Assembly: GCF_018446385.1 (NCBI RefSeq)
Contig: NC_055989.1
Coordinates: 131,219,004 to 131,283,003 of the forward strand
Reading direction: 5' to 3'
Source: Zingiber officinale
Lineage: Eukaryota; Streptophyta; Magnoliopsida; Zingiberales; Zingiberaceae
DNA length: 64,000 nucleotides
Numbering within the stretch: position 1 is the stretch's first letter; each line of letters starts with the position of its first letter. Positions 1 to 11,441 of this stretch are shown here, piece by piece. The position numbers and the translations under genes were made by a program. The notes beneath the pieces are model-generated. The model did no database searches. It saw only the letters and a program-made list of their open reading frames with translations, and was not told the DNA's origin.

Positions 1-555
1 TTAAGTTTGAAATTGAAATTTTGAAATTAATTTTTAAGTTTAAAATTAAAATTTTGAAATTAATTTTTAAGTTTAAAATTAAAATTAATTTTTAAGTTTA
101 AAATTAAAATTTTGAAATTAATTTTTAAGTTTGAAATTAAAATTTTGAAATTAAAATTTTGAAATTAATTTTTAAGTTTAAAATTAAAATTTGAAATTAA
201 TTTTTAAGTTTGAAATTGAAATTTTGAAATTAATTTTTAAGTTTAAAATTAAAATTTTGAAATTGAAATTTTGAAATTAATTTTTAAGTTTAAAATTGAA
301 ATTTTGAAATTAATTTTTAAGTTTAAAATTAAAATTTTGAAATTAATTTTTAAGTTTAAAATTAAAATTTGAAATGAATTTTTAAGTTTGAAATTGAAAT
401 TTTGAAATTAATTTTTAAGTTTGAAATTAAAATTTTGAAATTAATTTTTAAGTTTGAAATTGAAATTTTGAAATTAATTTTTTAAATTTAAAATTAAAAT
501 TTTGAAATTAATTTTTAAGTTTAAAATTAAAATTTTGAAATTAATTTTTAATTAA
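1..555. repeat. AT-rich 33-bp minisatellite
   Basis: About 16 tandem copies of a unit close to 33 bp, each carrying TTAAGTTT and AAATTTTGAAATT. Most spacings between successive AAGTTT motifs are 33 bp, with variants such as 25 and 47 bp. The array lies downstream of gag in element orientation and runs off the left edge. Confidence 0.9.
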
Positions 556-1070
556 ACAAATTTAAGCCTTATTCATCTCACCCGATCTATATTATCAATC
601 AGGGAATCCTATGATTTTGTGAGATGAAATTGGATTTTTAATTATGGAGATTTGGTTTAACTTGTGTTAGATTCAGATTTAACTTTGGTCTCCACAAATA
701 GGCAATATTCGGATAAACTTCTAAGCTTGGTGAGTCGCATGGACGTCATTAGTAGTAACCAACCTTTCGAGGTTTTCCGAATAGTCCTATCCACGGAGCT
801 TAGTACTAAATCTTGGTCTAACTGGTTAGGATTCATTTAAGGGTAGCTTCGGTCAGTTCCACTTGGCCAAATGCACCAGATCGAAACCATATCTTTCTAG
901 ACATGCGATGCCCAAGCTTCCCTAACGTACTATCATCCAAAACTTCACCAGTACCATGATTCAAGTTAAACTTGGTCTCTTTTTAACTAATCCTAATTAC
1001 CCTGTCGGGTTAGTTAATTTTGGAGGTGCCAGCTATTCTGGAGCCTCCCCCTGAATTATTGACCTTTAAT
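556..1070. other. non-coding spacer downstream of gag in the copia element
   Basis: No open frame of note. It contains a few GC-richer stretches between the minisatellite and the end of gag. It does not show the protease active-site motif expected directly after gag in copia elements, so the gag-pol spacing here is unusually long. Confidence 0.5.
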
Positions 1071-2762
1071 TTAAATTTTCGTTTTAGGTTTGTGTCTGTT
1101 TCTTTTATAATTGTAATTAACTTGGTGATAGTTTATATTTTGTTGAGTTTTAAATTTTGAATTTTTCGATTTAGGTTTGTATTTTGGTTTTTTATTTGGT
1201 TTAATCGAGTTTATATAATATATTTTTTCTTTAGGTATATAATATTGATTAAGTCCTACTTGCGTGGTCAGACACGCTTTTGGAACCCAAGCTTGATTAG
1301 TTGATTTGTATTGAGTTATTAATGACTTAAAAGTTTTATTTGAGTTCGACTTGTATCCGAGTCCGGTTTTATTATAACATGCTTTTTGATTGTTCAGGAT
1401 TAAGTCAAGATTTTTTGATCTTGTTGTAAATTTTTCTAGCATTTCTTTTAAATTGTTAATATCATTTTTTAATGATAAATTCTCCTCCTCAAGTGTTAGA
1501 TCTTGAGTTGGATTTGAATTTTTTATTTGTTCCTTGAGGTTTTGATTTTCCTCAAGAAGTGATTTGTTTTCATTTTCTATTTTAATTAATTTACTATTTA
1601 AACAGGAAATAATTCTAAAAAAAATTTTGTTTAAATTAAAATATACCTCATTTGGGCCTTTAGAAACGAGTATGGACTCGTGGCTTGTTTCGGGTTCAGA
1701 CCCGTCTTCATCTTCCGACTCGTCTTCTGTTTTAGCTTCGCGGGCCATCAGTGCGAGGTGGCTCTGATGTTTCTGCTCTTCTTCCTCCGATTCGTCCGAG
1801 GAGTCGTCCCACGTTGCTTTGAGGACCTTCTTTTTGGTTGGCTTCGGTTTGTCGAACTTCAGTTTTGGGCATTCGTTCTTGTAGTGTCCCTTTTTATTGC
1901 AGCCGAAGCAAGTCACGTTCTTTTGTTCTGAGGGAGAACTGATCTTTTGAAGGTCCTTTTTGCTGAAGCTCCTTTTTCTCCTGGTGAATATTTTTCTTAC
2001 CAAGTTCACCAGGTGTTCTTCGTCTTCGGAGTCTTGGTCGGAATCTTCTTCATATTCAGGCTTGCTCTTCTTTTCTTTGGAGGAACCTGCAAATAAAGCT
2101 ATACCTTTCTCGGCTCCAGCATTAGTTTGTTCATGTAATTCTAATTCACAGAAAAGCTCGTCTAATTTTAACTTAGAAAGATTTTTAGAAATTTTGTAGG
2201 CATCTACGATTGATGCCCACAAACTATTACGTGGAAAAACATTTAATGCGTACCTTATTAAGTCTCTATTTTCCATCTGGTGGCCTATCGCATGAAGCCC
2301 GTTGAGGATGTCCTTGATCCTCGCGTGGAGCTGATTCGCCGTTTCACCTTCCTGCATTTTTATATTAAGAATTTTATTTAAAAGCAGGTCTCGTTTTGTT
2401 ACCTTGGCGTCGCTCGTTCCCTCGTGCAGCTCGATCAATTTGTCCCACAGCTCTTTAGCGTTTTTGTGTGGACCGACTCTGTTCAGTTCTTCTCTTGTTA
2501 ATCCGCACTGTAGAGTGTTGATCGCTTTATTTTCTGTTGACGCCTTTTTCTTCAAATCTGCTGTCCAGTCTTCAGGATCCAGTATATTCCCGGAGTTGTC
2601 CGCTGGAATTTTATAGGGTCTCGTAACGCTCATCCACTGGTCGAAGTCTGTTTTGAGGTAAACCTCCATGCGCTTCTTCCAGTACGGAAAGTCGTCCCCG
2701 TTGAAGAGTGGAGGTCGTACTGTGCTGAATCCTTCTGTCTGAGACATTTTAGTCCTGCGCAC
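1071..2762 (-). CDS. copia gag polyprotein frame (fossil element)
   Basis: This is a 563-codon frame without interruption inside the copia element. Residues about 15-240 resemble the plant copia gag core (UBN2/DUF4219 type). A CCHC zinc knuckle, CFGCNKKGHYKNEC, lies at residues 285-298 and would bind RNA during packaging. Acidic tracts follow, then a coiled-coil-like stretch at about 390-450 and a very basic Lys-rich tail. The motif WVPKACLT near the end is typical of the gag-protease border in this group. The first ATG is at 2762; the ATG five codons later (MSQTEG) is equally plausible. No host function is implied. Confidence 0.85.
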   Translation of the reverse strand: MRRTKMSQTEGFSTVRPPLFNGDDFPYWKKRMEVYLKTDFDQWMSVTRPYKIPADNSGNILDPEDWTADLKKKASTENKAINTLQCGLTREELNRVGPHKNAKELWDKLIELHEGTSDAKVTKRDLLLNKILNIKMQEGETANQLHARIKDILNGLHAIGHQMENRDLIRYALNVFPRNSLWASIVDAYKISKNLSKLKLDELFCELELHEQTNAGAEKGIALFAGSSKEKKSKPEYEEDSDQDSEDEEHLVNLVRKIFTRRKRSFSKKDLQKISSPSEQKNVTCFGCNKKGHYKNECPKLKFDKPKPTKKKVLKATWDDSSDESEEEEQKHQSHLALMAREAKTEDESEDEDGSEPETSHESILVSKGPNEVYFNLNKIFFRIISCLNSKLIKIENENKSLLEENQNLKEQIKNSNPTQDLTLEEENLSLKNDINNLKEMLEKFTTRSKNLDLILNNQKACYNKTGLGYKSNSNKTFKSLITQYKSTNQAWVPKACLTTQVGLNQYYIPKEKIYYINSIKPNKKPKYKPKSKNSKFKTQQNINYHQVNYNYKRNRHKPKTKI

Positions 2763-3022
2763 AGAAGAAAGAAAAGAAAAACAAAAATCCCAAGACTTGG
2801 TCTTGGATTAGTAGTGCGGAAGAAGAAAAATAATAGAAGTATCTAAATTGGTGTTGCACCAATTTAGATTTAATTGCAACGAGAAAAAAAATTCAAAACA
2901 GGTAAAAATACTAGTTTGAAATTAAACGTAAAACTGAAAACCGAAAAAAAAAGATTAATTTTTCACCCCCTGTCTGATTGGTGGTTGCACCAAATCAGAG
3001 CGGCACCTGCTCTGATACCACT

Positions 3023-4106
3023 TGTAGGACCGTGATCGTTCGATAGAGGGAGGGTGAATATCGATTCGAAAACTTGAGTGTAAAAGTACGCAGCGGAAAA
3101 GTAAATGAACACAATTGATTTTACTTCGTTCGGAGCCTGTGACGACTCCTACTCGAAGGCCCGTGGTCCTTGACCACTTTCGTTGGGCAATCACTAGCAA
3201 TTCGAATGTGATTACAAAAAGAGTGCAAGAAATGCTAATGAAACAAAACACAAGGCTATACCGACAGAAAAGAAAGCTTAAAGAGCAAGGGCGCGTTGTC
3301 GGAGCTTTGTTAGCGTCGCTGGAGCACAGAGCAGCAAAGCAATCTGGGAATTCTGAGATCATATTGAAGCTCCACCCCTGGGGCTTCTTTTATATGCTGC
3401 TCCGGGCGCCTGGATCCCTTCCGGGCGCCCTGGTGCGACGTGGCAAGTCAAGTCAGGATGCTCCACGTGGTGAGGCAACGCAGAGGATAAAAGTTACCTC
3501 CGGGCGCCCGGATCCCTTCCGGGCGCCCGGACCACCTTTTTCCAGAGATTCCTTCTCCTGCAAAACAAGGTTAGTCCGAGGCAAAATATATCCTGCAACA
3601 CAGATTGTTAGCACAATTTATAAAGTATGAATTAACAGAAAAAGTATGACTTAGATTCCGTCTTTCCGAGACCGGAATCTAGTCACGATCTCGACTTAGA
3701 TATCCGAAATGGATCTAAGCCGGATCGACGCCTAATGTTCCCTTCATGGGAACGCGTCCTCGCAGTCACTCCCCTCCAGTGACTTACCTTACTTACCTGC
3801 CAGACGTCCGGTCAGCCCGTCGACCCGTCTGGACTTCGTGCCAGCTATCCGGTCAGCCCGTTGACCTAGCTAGGCTTCGTGCCTAAGCGTCCGGTCAGCC
3901 CATCGACCCGCTTGGACTTCGTGCCAGGTATCCGGTCAGCCCGTCGACCTAGCTGAGCTTCGTGCCAGACATCCGGTCAGCCCGTTGACCTGTCTGGACT
4001 TATCCTGCACACTCGATCAGAGTGTTAGATCAACAATAAACCTAACTTAACCTATTTGTCATTCATCAAAACCTGGGTTAAATCATTAGTGCTAACCGCA
4101 CCAACA
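3023..4106 (-). repeat. 5' LTR of the copia element (1084 bp)
   Basis: It begins TGTAGG next to the primer-binding site and ends ...CCAACA. It is homologous over much of its length to the relics at 4107-4251 plus 14124-14451 and at 19918-21219. It contains a tandem array of short stem-loops (3800-4000) described in the findings. Confidence 0.85.
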
Positions 4107-4256
4107 ATTATATCTTATCTTCTCGAGATCAGAATCTAGTCAAGGTCTCAACATATGTTTCCTAAATGGACCTAAATTAGACCGACGCCTACAGTTCTCT
4201 CAATCGAGAATGCATCCTCACTGGATCTCTCCTCTAGTTGTTTGCCTTCATTTACC

Positions 4257-6924
4257 TGTTGGTTGCTACTCGGAAAGCCTAGAGGTTCCACTGTATAAAA
4301 ATTTTGTACAAAGGTCTGAACCTTTTCCTAGCTACCATGTGTTCTTTTAAATTAAATTTTGGATCGCCTGCGGAACTTAACACGTTTGATCCAAAACTTA
4401 ATCTATTTGTTCTTTTAGGTATTGACTTGGATCTCCTGCGAAACTTAACACGTTCGACCCAAATCACCTTAAGTTATTAATTCCATTAAATATTAATTTC
4501 CATAATTGGTTCCCAGTACTGACGTGGCGAGGCACATGGCCTTCTTGGATATGGGAGCAACCACCACCGACTAGACAAAACCTTTTATAGAAATCTAATA
4601 TTTAATTTCCTAAAATAACTTTAGGTTAACCGAAAAGAACAATCAAATCACAAGGAAAAATAAAACAAAAGAACACAATTTCGAAAAACATATTCGAAAT
4701 ACTAGAATCGTAAGCCTCTTGTATTTGGTATTATTTCCATAAATAACTAGCATGATACGGAAAGAAAAATTACTAGTTATACCTTCTAGAAAGACCTCTT
4801 GATCTTCTACCGTATTCCTCTTCTAACATCGGACGTTGTGTGGGCAACGATCTTCCGAGATGAGAAACCACCAAGCACCTTCTTCTCCTCCTAGCTAGGT
4901 TCGGCCAACACAAAGAAGCTTCACCAAGGACGAAGAAAAAAACACCAACCAAGCTCCAAGGGATACAAGCTTTCTCTCCTTCTTCTTCTTCTCCAAGTAG
5001 TATCCGGCCACCACAAGAGCTCCAAGCCAATAGAGAAGGTTCGGCCACCACCAAGAGGAAGAGAGGAAGAGAGGTTGTCCGGCCACAACACCAAGGAAAA
5101 GAGAAAGAAAAATAGAATAGAGTCGTTAGCCTTGAAGCCTCCTCTACCCCCTCTTTTATAATCCTTGGTCTTGGCAAATAAGGAAAATTTAATAAAAACT
5201 TCCTTAATTCTTTTGCCATTGAAAAGGAAAATTTATTTAATTAAAACAATTTTCTCTTTTCAAATTTTAATGGCCGGCCACAACAAATAAATTCTCCAAG
5301 CAAATAAAATTTTAAACACCAATTAAAACTTCCTTATTTGCTTCCGGAAATTTATAAAAATTTCTCCAACAATTTTATCCCTTCATGATTGGTTTATAAA
5401 AAGGAAATTTAATAAATTAAAATCTTTCTTTTAAACATGTGGATAAAAAGAAAGTTATCTTTAAAAATTAAAATCTCTTTTAATCTACAAATAAGGAAAG
5501 ATATCAAATCTTTTCTTAATCTTTTGTAGAAACTTATAAAAGAGAATATTTAATTTTAAACTCTCTTTTAAATCATGAACATAGTTAAAAAGGAAAGTTT
5601 TCTTAAAATCTAAAATCCTCCTTTAATCAACAAATAAGGAAAGATTTCAAATTTTAAACTCTCTTTTAAACATGTAGATGATTTACAAATAAGAAAAGTT
5701 TTTACCAAAAAATTAAAATCATCCTTTTAAACTACAAATAAGGAAAGAGATTAATCTCTTCTCTTAATCTTTTGTAGAAAGCTATAAAAGGAAATTTTTA
5801 ATTTTTAAACTCTCTTTTAAAATCATGATATCCACATAAGAAATAATTTTAATAAAAATCCTTTTTAATATTCTAGTGGCCGGCCACCTAAGCTTGGGAC
5901 CTATGCTTTGGCCGGCCACCTACATATCTCATCCACTTGGACTTGGTCGACCCTAGCTTGGGTTCCAAGCTAGCTTGGCCGGCCCCATTGAATGGGTAAG
6001 AAGGTGGGTATGCGGTGGGTATAAATCTCAATATACTAGAGGCTACGATAGAGACCGAGAGGAGGAATTGGTTTTGGTCTCCCGATGAAATTAAGCATCC
6101 CGTGTTCGCCCCGAACACACAACTTAATTTCATCAATAATAATTCATTCCACTAAAGAACTATTATTGAACTACCGCACCAATCCCAAATTACATTTTGG
6201 GCTCCTTCTTATTATGAGTGTGTTAGTCTCCCTGTGTTTAAGATAACAAATGTCCACTAATTAAGTAAGTTACTGACAACTCACTTAATTAATATCTAGC
6301 TCCAAGAGTAGTACCACTCAACTTCATCGTCATGTCGGACTAAGTCCACCTGCAGGGTTTAACATGACAATCCTTATGAGCTCCTCTTGGGGACATTATC
6401 AACCTAGTATCTCTAGGACACAGTTTCCTTCTATAATCAACAACACACACTATAAGTGATATCATTTCCCAACTTATCGGGCTTATTGATTCATCGAACT
6501 AAATCTCACCCATTGATAAATTAAAGAAATAAATATCAAATATATGTGCTTGTTATTATATTAGGATTAAGAGCACACACTTCCATAATAACTGAGGTCT
6601 TTGTTTCTTTATAAAGTCAGTATAAAAGAAACGACCTCTAATGGTCCTACTCAATACACTCTAAGTGTACTAGTGTAATTATATAATTAAGATAAACTAA
6701 TACCTAATTACACTACGACTTTCCAATGGTTTGTTCCTTTCCATTATGGTCGTGAGCTACTGTTTATAAGGTACTGATAACATGATCCTCTGTGTGTGAC
6801 ACCACACACCATGTTATCTACAATATAAATTAATTGAACAACTACATTTATCATAAATGTAGACATTTGACCAATGTGATTCTTGTTTATACCAAAAGCT
6901 AGGCTTTTAGTATACACTCTAACA
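4257..6924 (-). repeat. 3' LTR of the second copia element (2668 bp)
   Basis: Direct repeat of 11442-14118. It contains several copies of the palindrome GGCCGGCC and three imperfect subrepeats (about 5478-5830) built around CTACAAATAAGGAAAG. A 148-codon minus-strand frame inside it has no recognisable domain and I treat it as chance. Confidence 0.95.
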
Positions 6925-9900
6925 ATCTCCCACTTATACTAAAAGACTAAGCTGTCATATCTGCTGCCATACATCTGATTCCCAACCCTTCAACATGTCC
7001 ATCAAAAGCTCTCGCCTTAAGGACCTTAGTGAAAAGATCTATAGGTCATCATCTGATGCATTCTAGGCGGCAACAACTTCTCCTCGTTTATACGATTTCT
7101 CGTATCGGGTGGTACTTGCGCTCTATTGTGTTTACTTTCCTTATAGACTTATGGTTTCTTCGAGTTTGCTACTGGACCAACATTATTACAATAAATTTGT
7201 AATAATCTTTGGACAAACCAGAAATCATATCTAAGTCTATCTTGAGGTTATTGAGTCATTCAGCTTTTATGACTACCTCAAAGGCTTGCCATATACTAAG
7301 CTTCTATGGTGGAGTCCAGAAAAACACATATGCTTATCACTCTTCCATAGTTATGACTTTACCTCCTAAAACACAAAACCTCGAGGTTGACTTATTATTG
7401 TCCCTATCCGATTGGAAGTCAAAATCCATGCAACCCACAAGGACCAAATTAACTGCCTTGTAAGCTAGCATATAATCTCTAGTACCTCTAAGGTACTTCA
7501 ATATATGCTTTACTGCAATCCACTGTCCTTGTCCAGGGTTACTTTGATATCTGCTAACTATGCCCTTGGCAAAACAGATTTCTTATCTCGTACATAGCAT
7601 ACATTAGGCTTCCGACAGCCGAAGCATAATGAACTGCCTTTATTTCCTTTATCTCCTTTGATGTCTACAGAGACATATCTTTAGATAAAGTTACTCCATC
7701 CTGAAAAGGTAAGAAACCTTTCTTGGAGTTTTGCATGCTTAAAACGAGCAAGGATTTTTCTGATATATGAAGCTTGGGATGAGTAAAATATTCTTTTCTT
7801 GCGATCACTTATTACTTTGATCTTAAGAATATATACATTCTCTCAAGTCCTTTATATCGAATTGTTTGAACAACCATACCCTTACTTCTGACAACATTTT
7901 GATATTGTTTCCAACTACCAAAAATGTTATCTACGTATAGTACAAAAAATACCACCACGCTTTCATCACACCTTTTGTATACACAAGACTTATCCGGTTA
8001 CTAAATCCATAGATCTGGATTACTTTGATAAACCGGATGTTCCAAGACCTTGAAGCTTTACCTCAGTCCATAGACTGATTGAGCTTGCACACAAGATGCT
8101 CTTAGCCCTTTGCAATGAACCCTTCTGGTTGCTTTATATGGATGCTTTCTTCAAGACTTCCATTAAGGAATGCTGTCTTGACATCTACTTGCCAAATAGA
8201 TAAAAGAATCCGGATAGACTTAAGCATGGCTACCAGTGAAAAAGTTTCCTTTTTCATCAAGCCTTGCTTTGAAAGTTACTACCTTCCTGTCTATCCCTCT
8301 TTTCCTATTATAGACCTTTTTACATCCAATGGCTTTTACACCATTTGGTGATTCTACAAGCTTCCAGATTTTATTAGAATACATATATTCTAATTCTGTT
8401 ATTCATTACTCTTTGCCAAGATGCTGCATCTTTATCTTGGAGTACTTCATCATATGACCGGAGATCAGGTTCATGTCCTCCAGGGATCGAATCCAAAAAC
8501 TCTCCCAAAACATGAACCTATTTAGGTTGCCTAACAACCCTCCCACTACGACAAGGCACTTTCTGCAATTGTGTATCATTTGTGATACGTGTTGCAGTTT
8601 TCTTGTGGTATCTCATCTTGTACAGTTGGTACTAGGTTAGACATGTCCTTTATTATTTCCTTAAGAACAAATTTACTTATGAGCACGTGGTTCATTATAT
8701 AGTCCTTTTCTAAAAATCAGTCATTGATGCTAACAATGACCTTCTGATTTTTAAGACTATAAACCTACTTTTGTTTATCTAGGATAACTTACAAACAAGT
8801 GAACTTCTATCCAACTTATCATTATCTCTCTTTAACATATGTGCTAGATTACCCGAATCCAAATATGCTTCAAAATAGGCTTACGCCTATTCAGCAATTC
8901 TATATGAGTAGAGAGTTATGACTTGGAAGGCACTATGTTCACTTTCATTTTCAGAGTTTATCCTTAAAACAAATTTGGTAATTTTCTGAATAACTCATCA
9001 TCTATCTAATTATTCCATAAGAGTTCTTTACCTTCTTTCTACTACACCATTCTGTTGGGGTGTACCAGATGCAGTTAGTTGGGATTGAAATCCAACTTCT
9101 GATAAGTGACTCCTAAAATCTCTTAAGAGGTACTTGCCACTACGATCTTCCATAGTGACTTTTTACTTTATTCCTCCGCATCAACCTTGTACTCTTTGAA
9201 CTAATCAAAGTACTTAGTCTTGCGGTACATTAAGTAAATTTATTTGTATCTTGAATAGTTGTCTATAAATTAGACAAAATATTCAATACTACCTCTTGTC
9301 TGGATAGTCATAGGATCACACAAATCAGAATGAACCGATTTCAACATATCTTTGACTCCATACCCCTTGGACTTAAAAGCTTCTTGGTTATTTTTCTTCC
9401 AAGTAAGACTCGCAGGTTGGAAAGATTTCCACTACCAATGAACCCAAAAGTTCATCAGCTACCAATGAATCCTACTCAAGTATAACCTAGCTTTAGATGT
9501 CAAAGATATAATTGGTTCATTTCCGAAGGTTGCTTTCTCTTAAAATTAGAAGATGTGTTACTAATTTCCATTTGTTGCATCGTGGGAGTTATTGAATTAT
9601 AAATTGTCAACCATCATACCAGAATAGATAACTTTCCTATTTTTCTTGATAACAACTTTGTTATCAAAATGACACAATATCTATAATAGTTTGAACCGAA
9701 ATCAGTTCTTTCTAAACTTGGTACGTAAAGACAATTACTTAAAATCCATATTTTATTCTTATCAAAGGATAAACATCTCCCACTGCAACAGCTACCACTT
9801 TTACAGTAGTGCCCATGTGGACGGTGATTTACCTTTCATTTAGTTGTCGGGTTTCCTGGAACCCTGCAATGAATTGCATACATGATTAATGGCATCTTGT

Positions 9901-11441
9901 ATCTACACTCCAGGTTCTGGTAGATAACACCACTAGACATGTTTCAACTAATGAATTAAATACACCTAAATTGTTCTTAGTTCTAAGAAGACAGTCTATC
10001 TTAATGTCCAAGTCCTATTTCCAATCATTACAATTGGGACTACTAAGTCTTTTTCTATAGTATGACTACTAGGGATTGACAAATATCCTAAGAATCACAA
10101 AAATATTTGGTCAAGATCAACTCCTTAAAATCTCCATGAATTTTGTGTATACAAAATCGAAGAGAAGATTTTATTCATTAATTTTATTATCTCGTCAACT
10201 TTACTTTATGATGAATAAAATTAATAGTTGATCTGTCTTTGATCAAATATTTGGTCAAAACTCTTTTGAATTTAAAATAACATTGATTCCTCAAATAATA
10301 TTATTTAAATTTACCAACACCTCAAACACCGTGAATTTTGCATGCCACGTTAGTGTGGACGTATACAAATTCATCATTTGTAAGAGGAGGGTTTTACCCA
10401 TTGACTATCTTGTCAATATAACCTTTGACAAATAAAATTACCTTAAACACCATGAATCTTGTATGCCACGTTAGTGTGGACGTATACAAATTCAAACATT
10501 TGTAAGAGGGATTTATTAATTTTATTATATTGCCAATCTAGTTTTATGACAAATCAATAGTTGGTTTCCCTTTGGTCACACAAGTGATAGTAGTGACTCC
10601 GTTGGGGAGGATACTATTAAATGTGTCTAAGTGTATACCATTACTTGACACTAAGTCCATTAATAAGATTATGCCCCTTCCGTTGGGGAAGATCACACGC
10701 TCTTAATTAACTTCCTATAGTCATCCAAAAATGGAAGTCTGTTCTAGTGATCCACAAACAAGCTCATCCGTTATGGAGGAAGGCACTCAGAGCCAACGCG
10801 CAAGCTTGTTTGCATCACTTACAAACCAGTAATGGAGACCATGAGATTTACTTAAAAATCCCTCTCCCACTTAGTTATTTATAAATGAGGAATTTTAACT
10901 ATGCTAGCCTACTAAATATGTAAACCAACATGCACATATAAAAGCAATAAATTGAAAATCTAATTTTCAACTATTATGGCTTTTATCTCTAGTTGTCCTC
11001 CGTGTGTTGTCATCCCAAGCTGCTGCCATATTTGGCCACCGCCACCGGGTCAGTCACATCCATCTTGCTCCTAGTTCCACTGCGCCTCTAGTCCTTAGAA
11101 GGTTCCACGCTTTGCAAGATTCGATCCATGACATAAATAGAATTTTACATTTTGATCCTATATTCCATAAAAGGAATGTACATGTATCTAGATCAAAATA
11201 AAATCCTAATAAAACTAAATACATTCTGTATTTTATAATACAATCATGGACACACATATAAATGCCCTTGACATGTCCAAGGGTCCAATCACACACATAA
11301 TAACTAAAAGCCATAATAGTTGGATCCTGCATCCACAAAGTTAGCACATCCTACTATTAACCTGCCTAAATTATGTATGACATGTGCATAATTAAACTAA
11401 TACCAAATACACAGAGGCAAAACCCTAGCTCTGATACCAAT
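6925..11441 (-). other. decayed copia interior (pol remnants)
   Basis: In element order the leader and presumed gag region come first, followed by integrase remnants (about 9-9.5 kb) and reverse transcriptase/RNase H remnants (about 7-8.4 kb). A near-duplicate stretch of about 60 bp containing ATGCCACGTTAGTGTGGAC occurs at about 10340 and 10460. No intact protein is encoded. Confidence 0.7.

Larger units (their letters stand above)
1..4106 (-). mobile_element. Ty1/copia LTR retrotransposon fossil, left part outside the window
   Basis: The element reads on the minus strand. Visible parts, in element order, are its 5' LTR (3023-4106, TG...CA ends), a primer-binding site matching initiator Met tRNA (3009-3020, reverse complement of TGGTATCAGAGC), an untranslated leader, a long gag frame (1071-2762), a non-coding spacer and a 33-bp minisatellite (1-555). 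Protease, integrase, reverse transcriptase and the 3' LTR are not in the window, so whether the whole copy is intact cannot be judged. The large gag with a zinc knuckle and coiled coil, and the spacer after it, suggest the Sirevirus branch of copia; that assignment is inference. It was inserted into an older LTR of the same family that resumes at 4107. Confidence 0.85.

Noticed and set aside
1-555. Regular repeats suggesting a CRISPR array
   Set aside because: Units are contiguous with no unique spacers, in a plant retroelement; this is a minisatellite.
1564-2616. Several plus-strand frames opposite gag
   Set aside because: Shadows of the gag frame on the other strand.
3115-3630. 171-codon plus-strand frame
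   Set aside because: Antisense to the LTR at 3023-4106, with no domain; chance frame in a GC-rich LTR.
4773-5219. 148-codon minus-strand frame, repeated as 149 codons at 11958-12407
   Set aside because: It lies wholly inside both LTR copies, is compositionally biased and has no recognisable domain; duplication is due to the LTRs.
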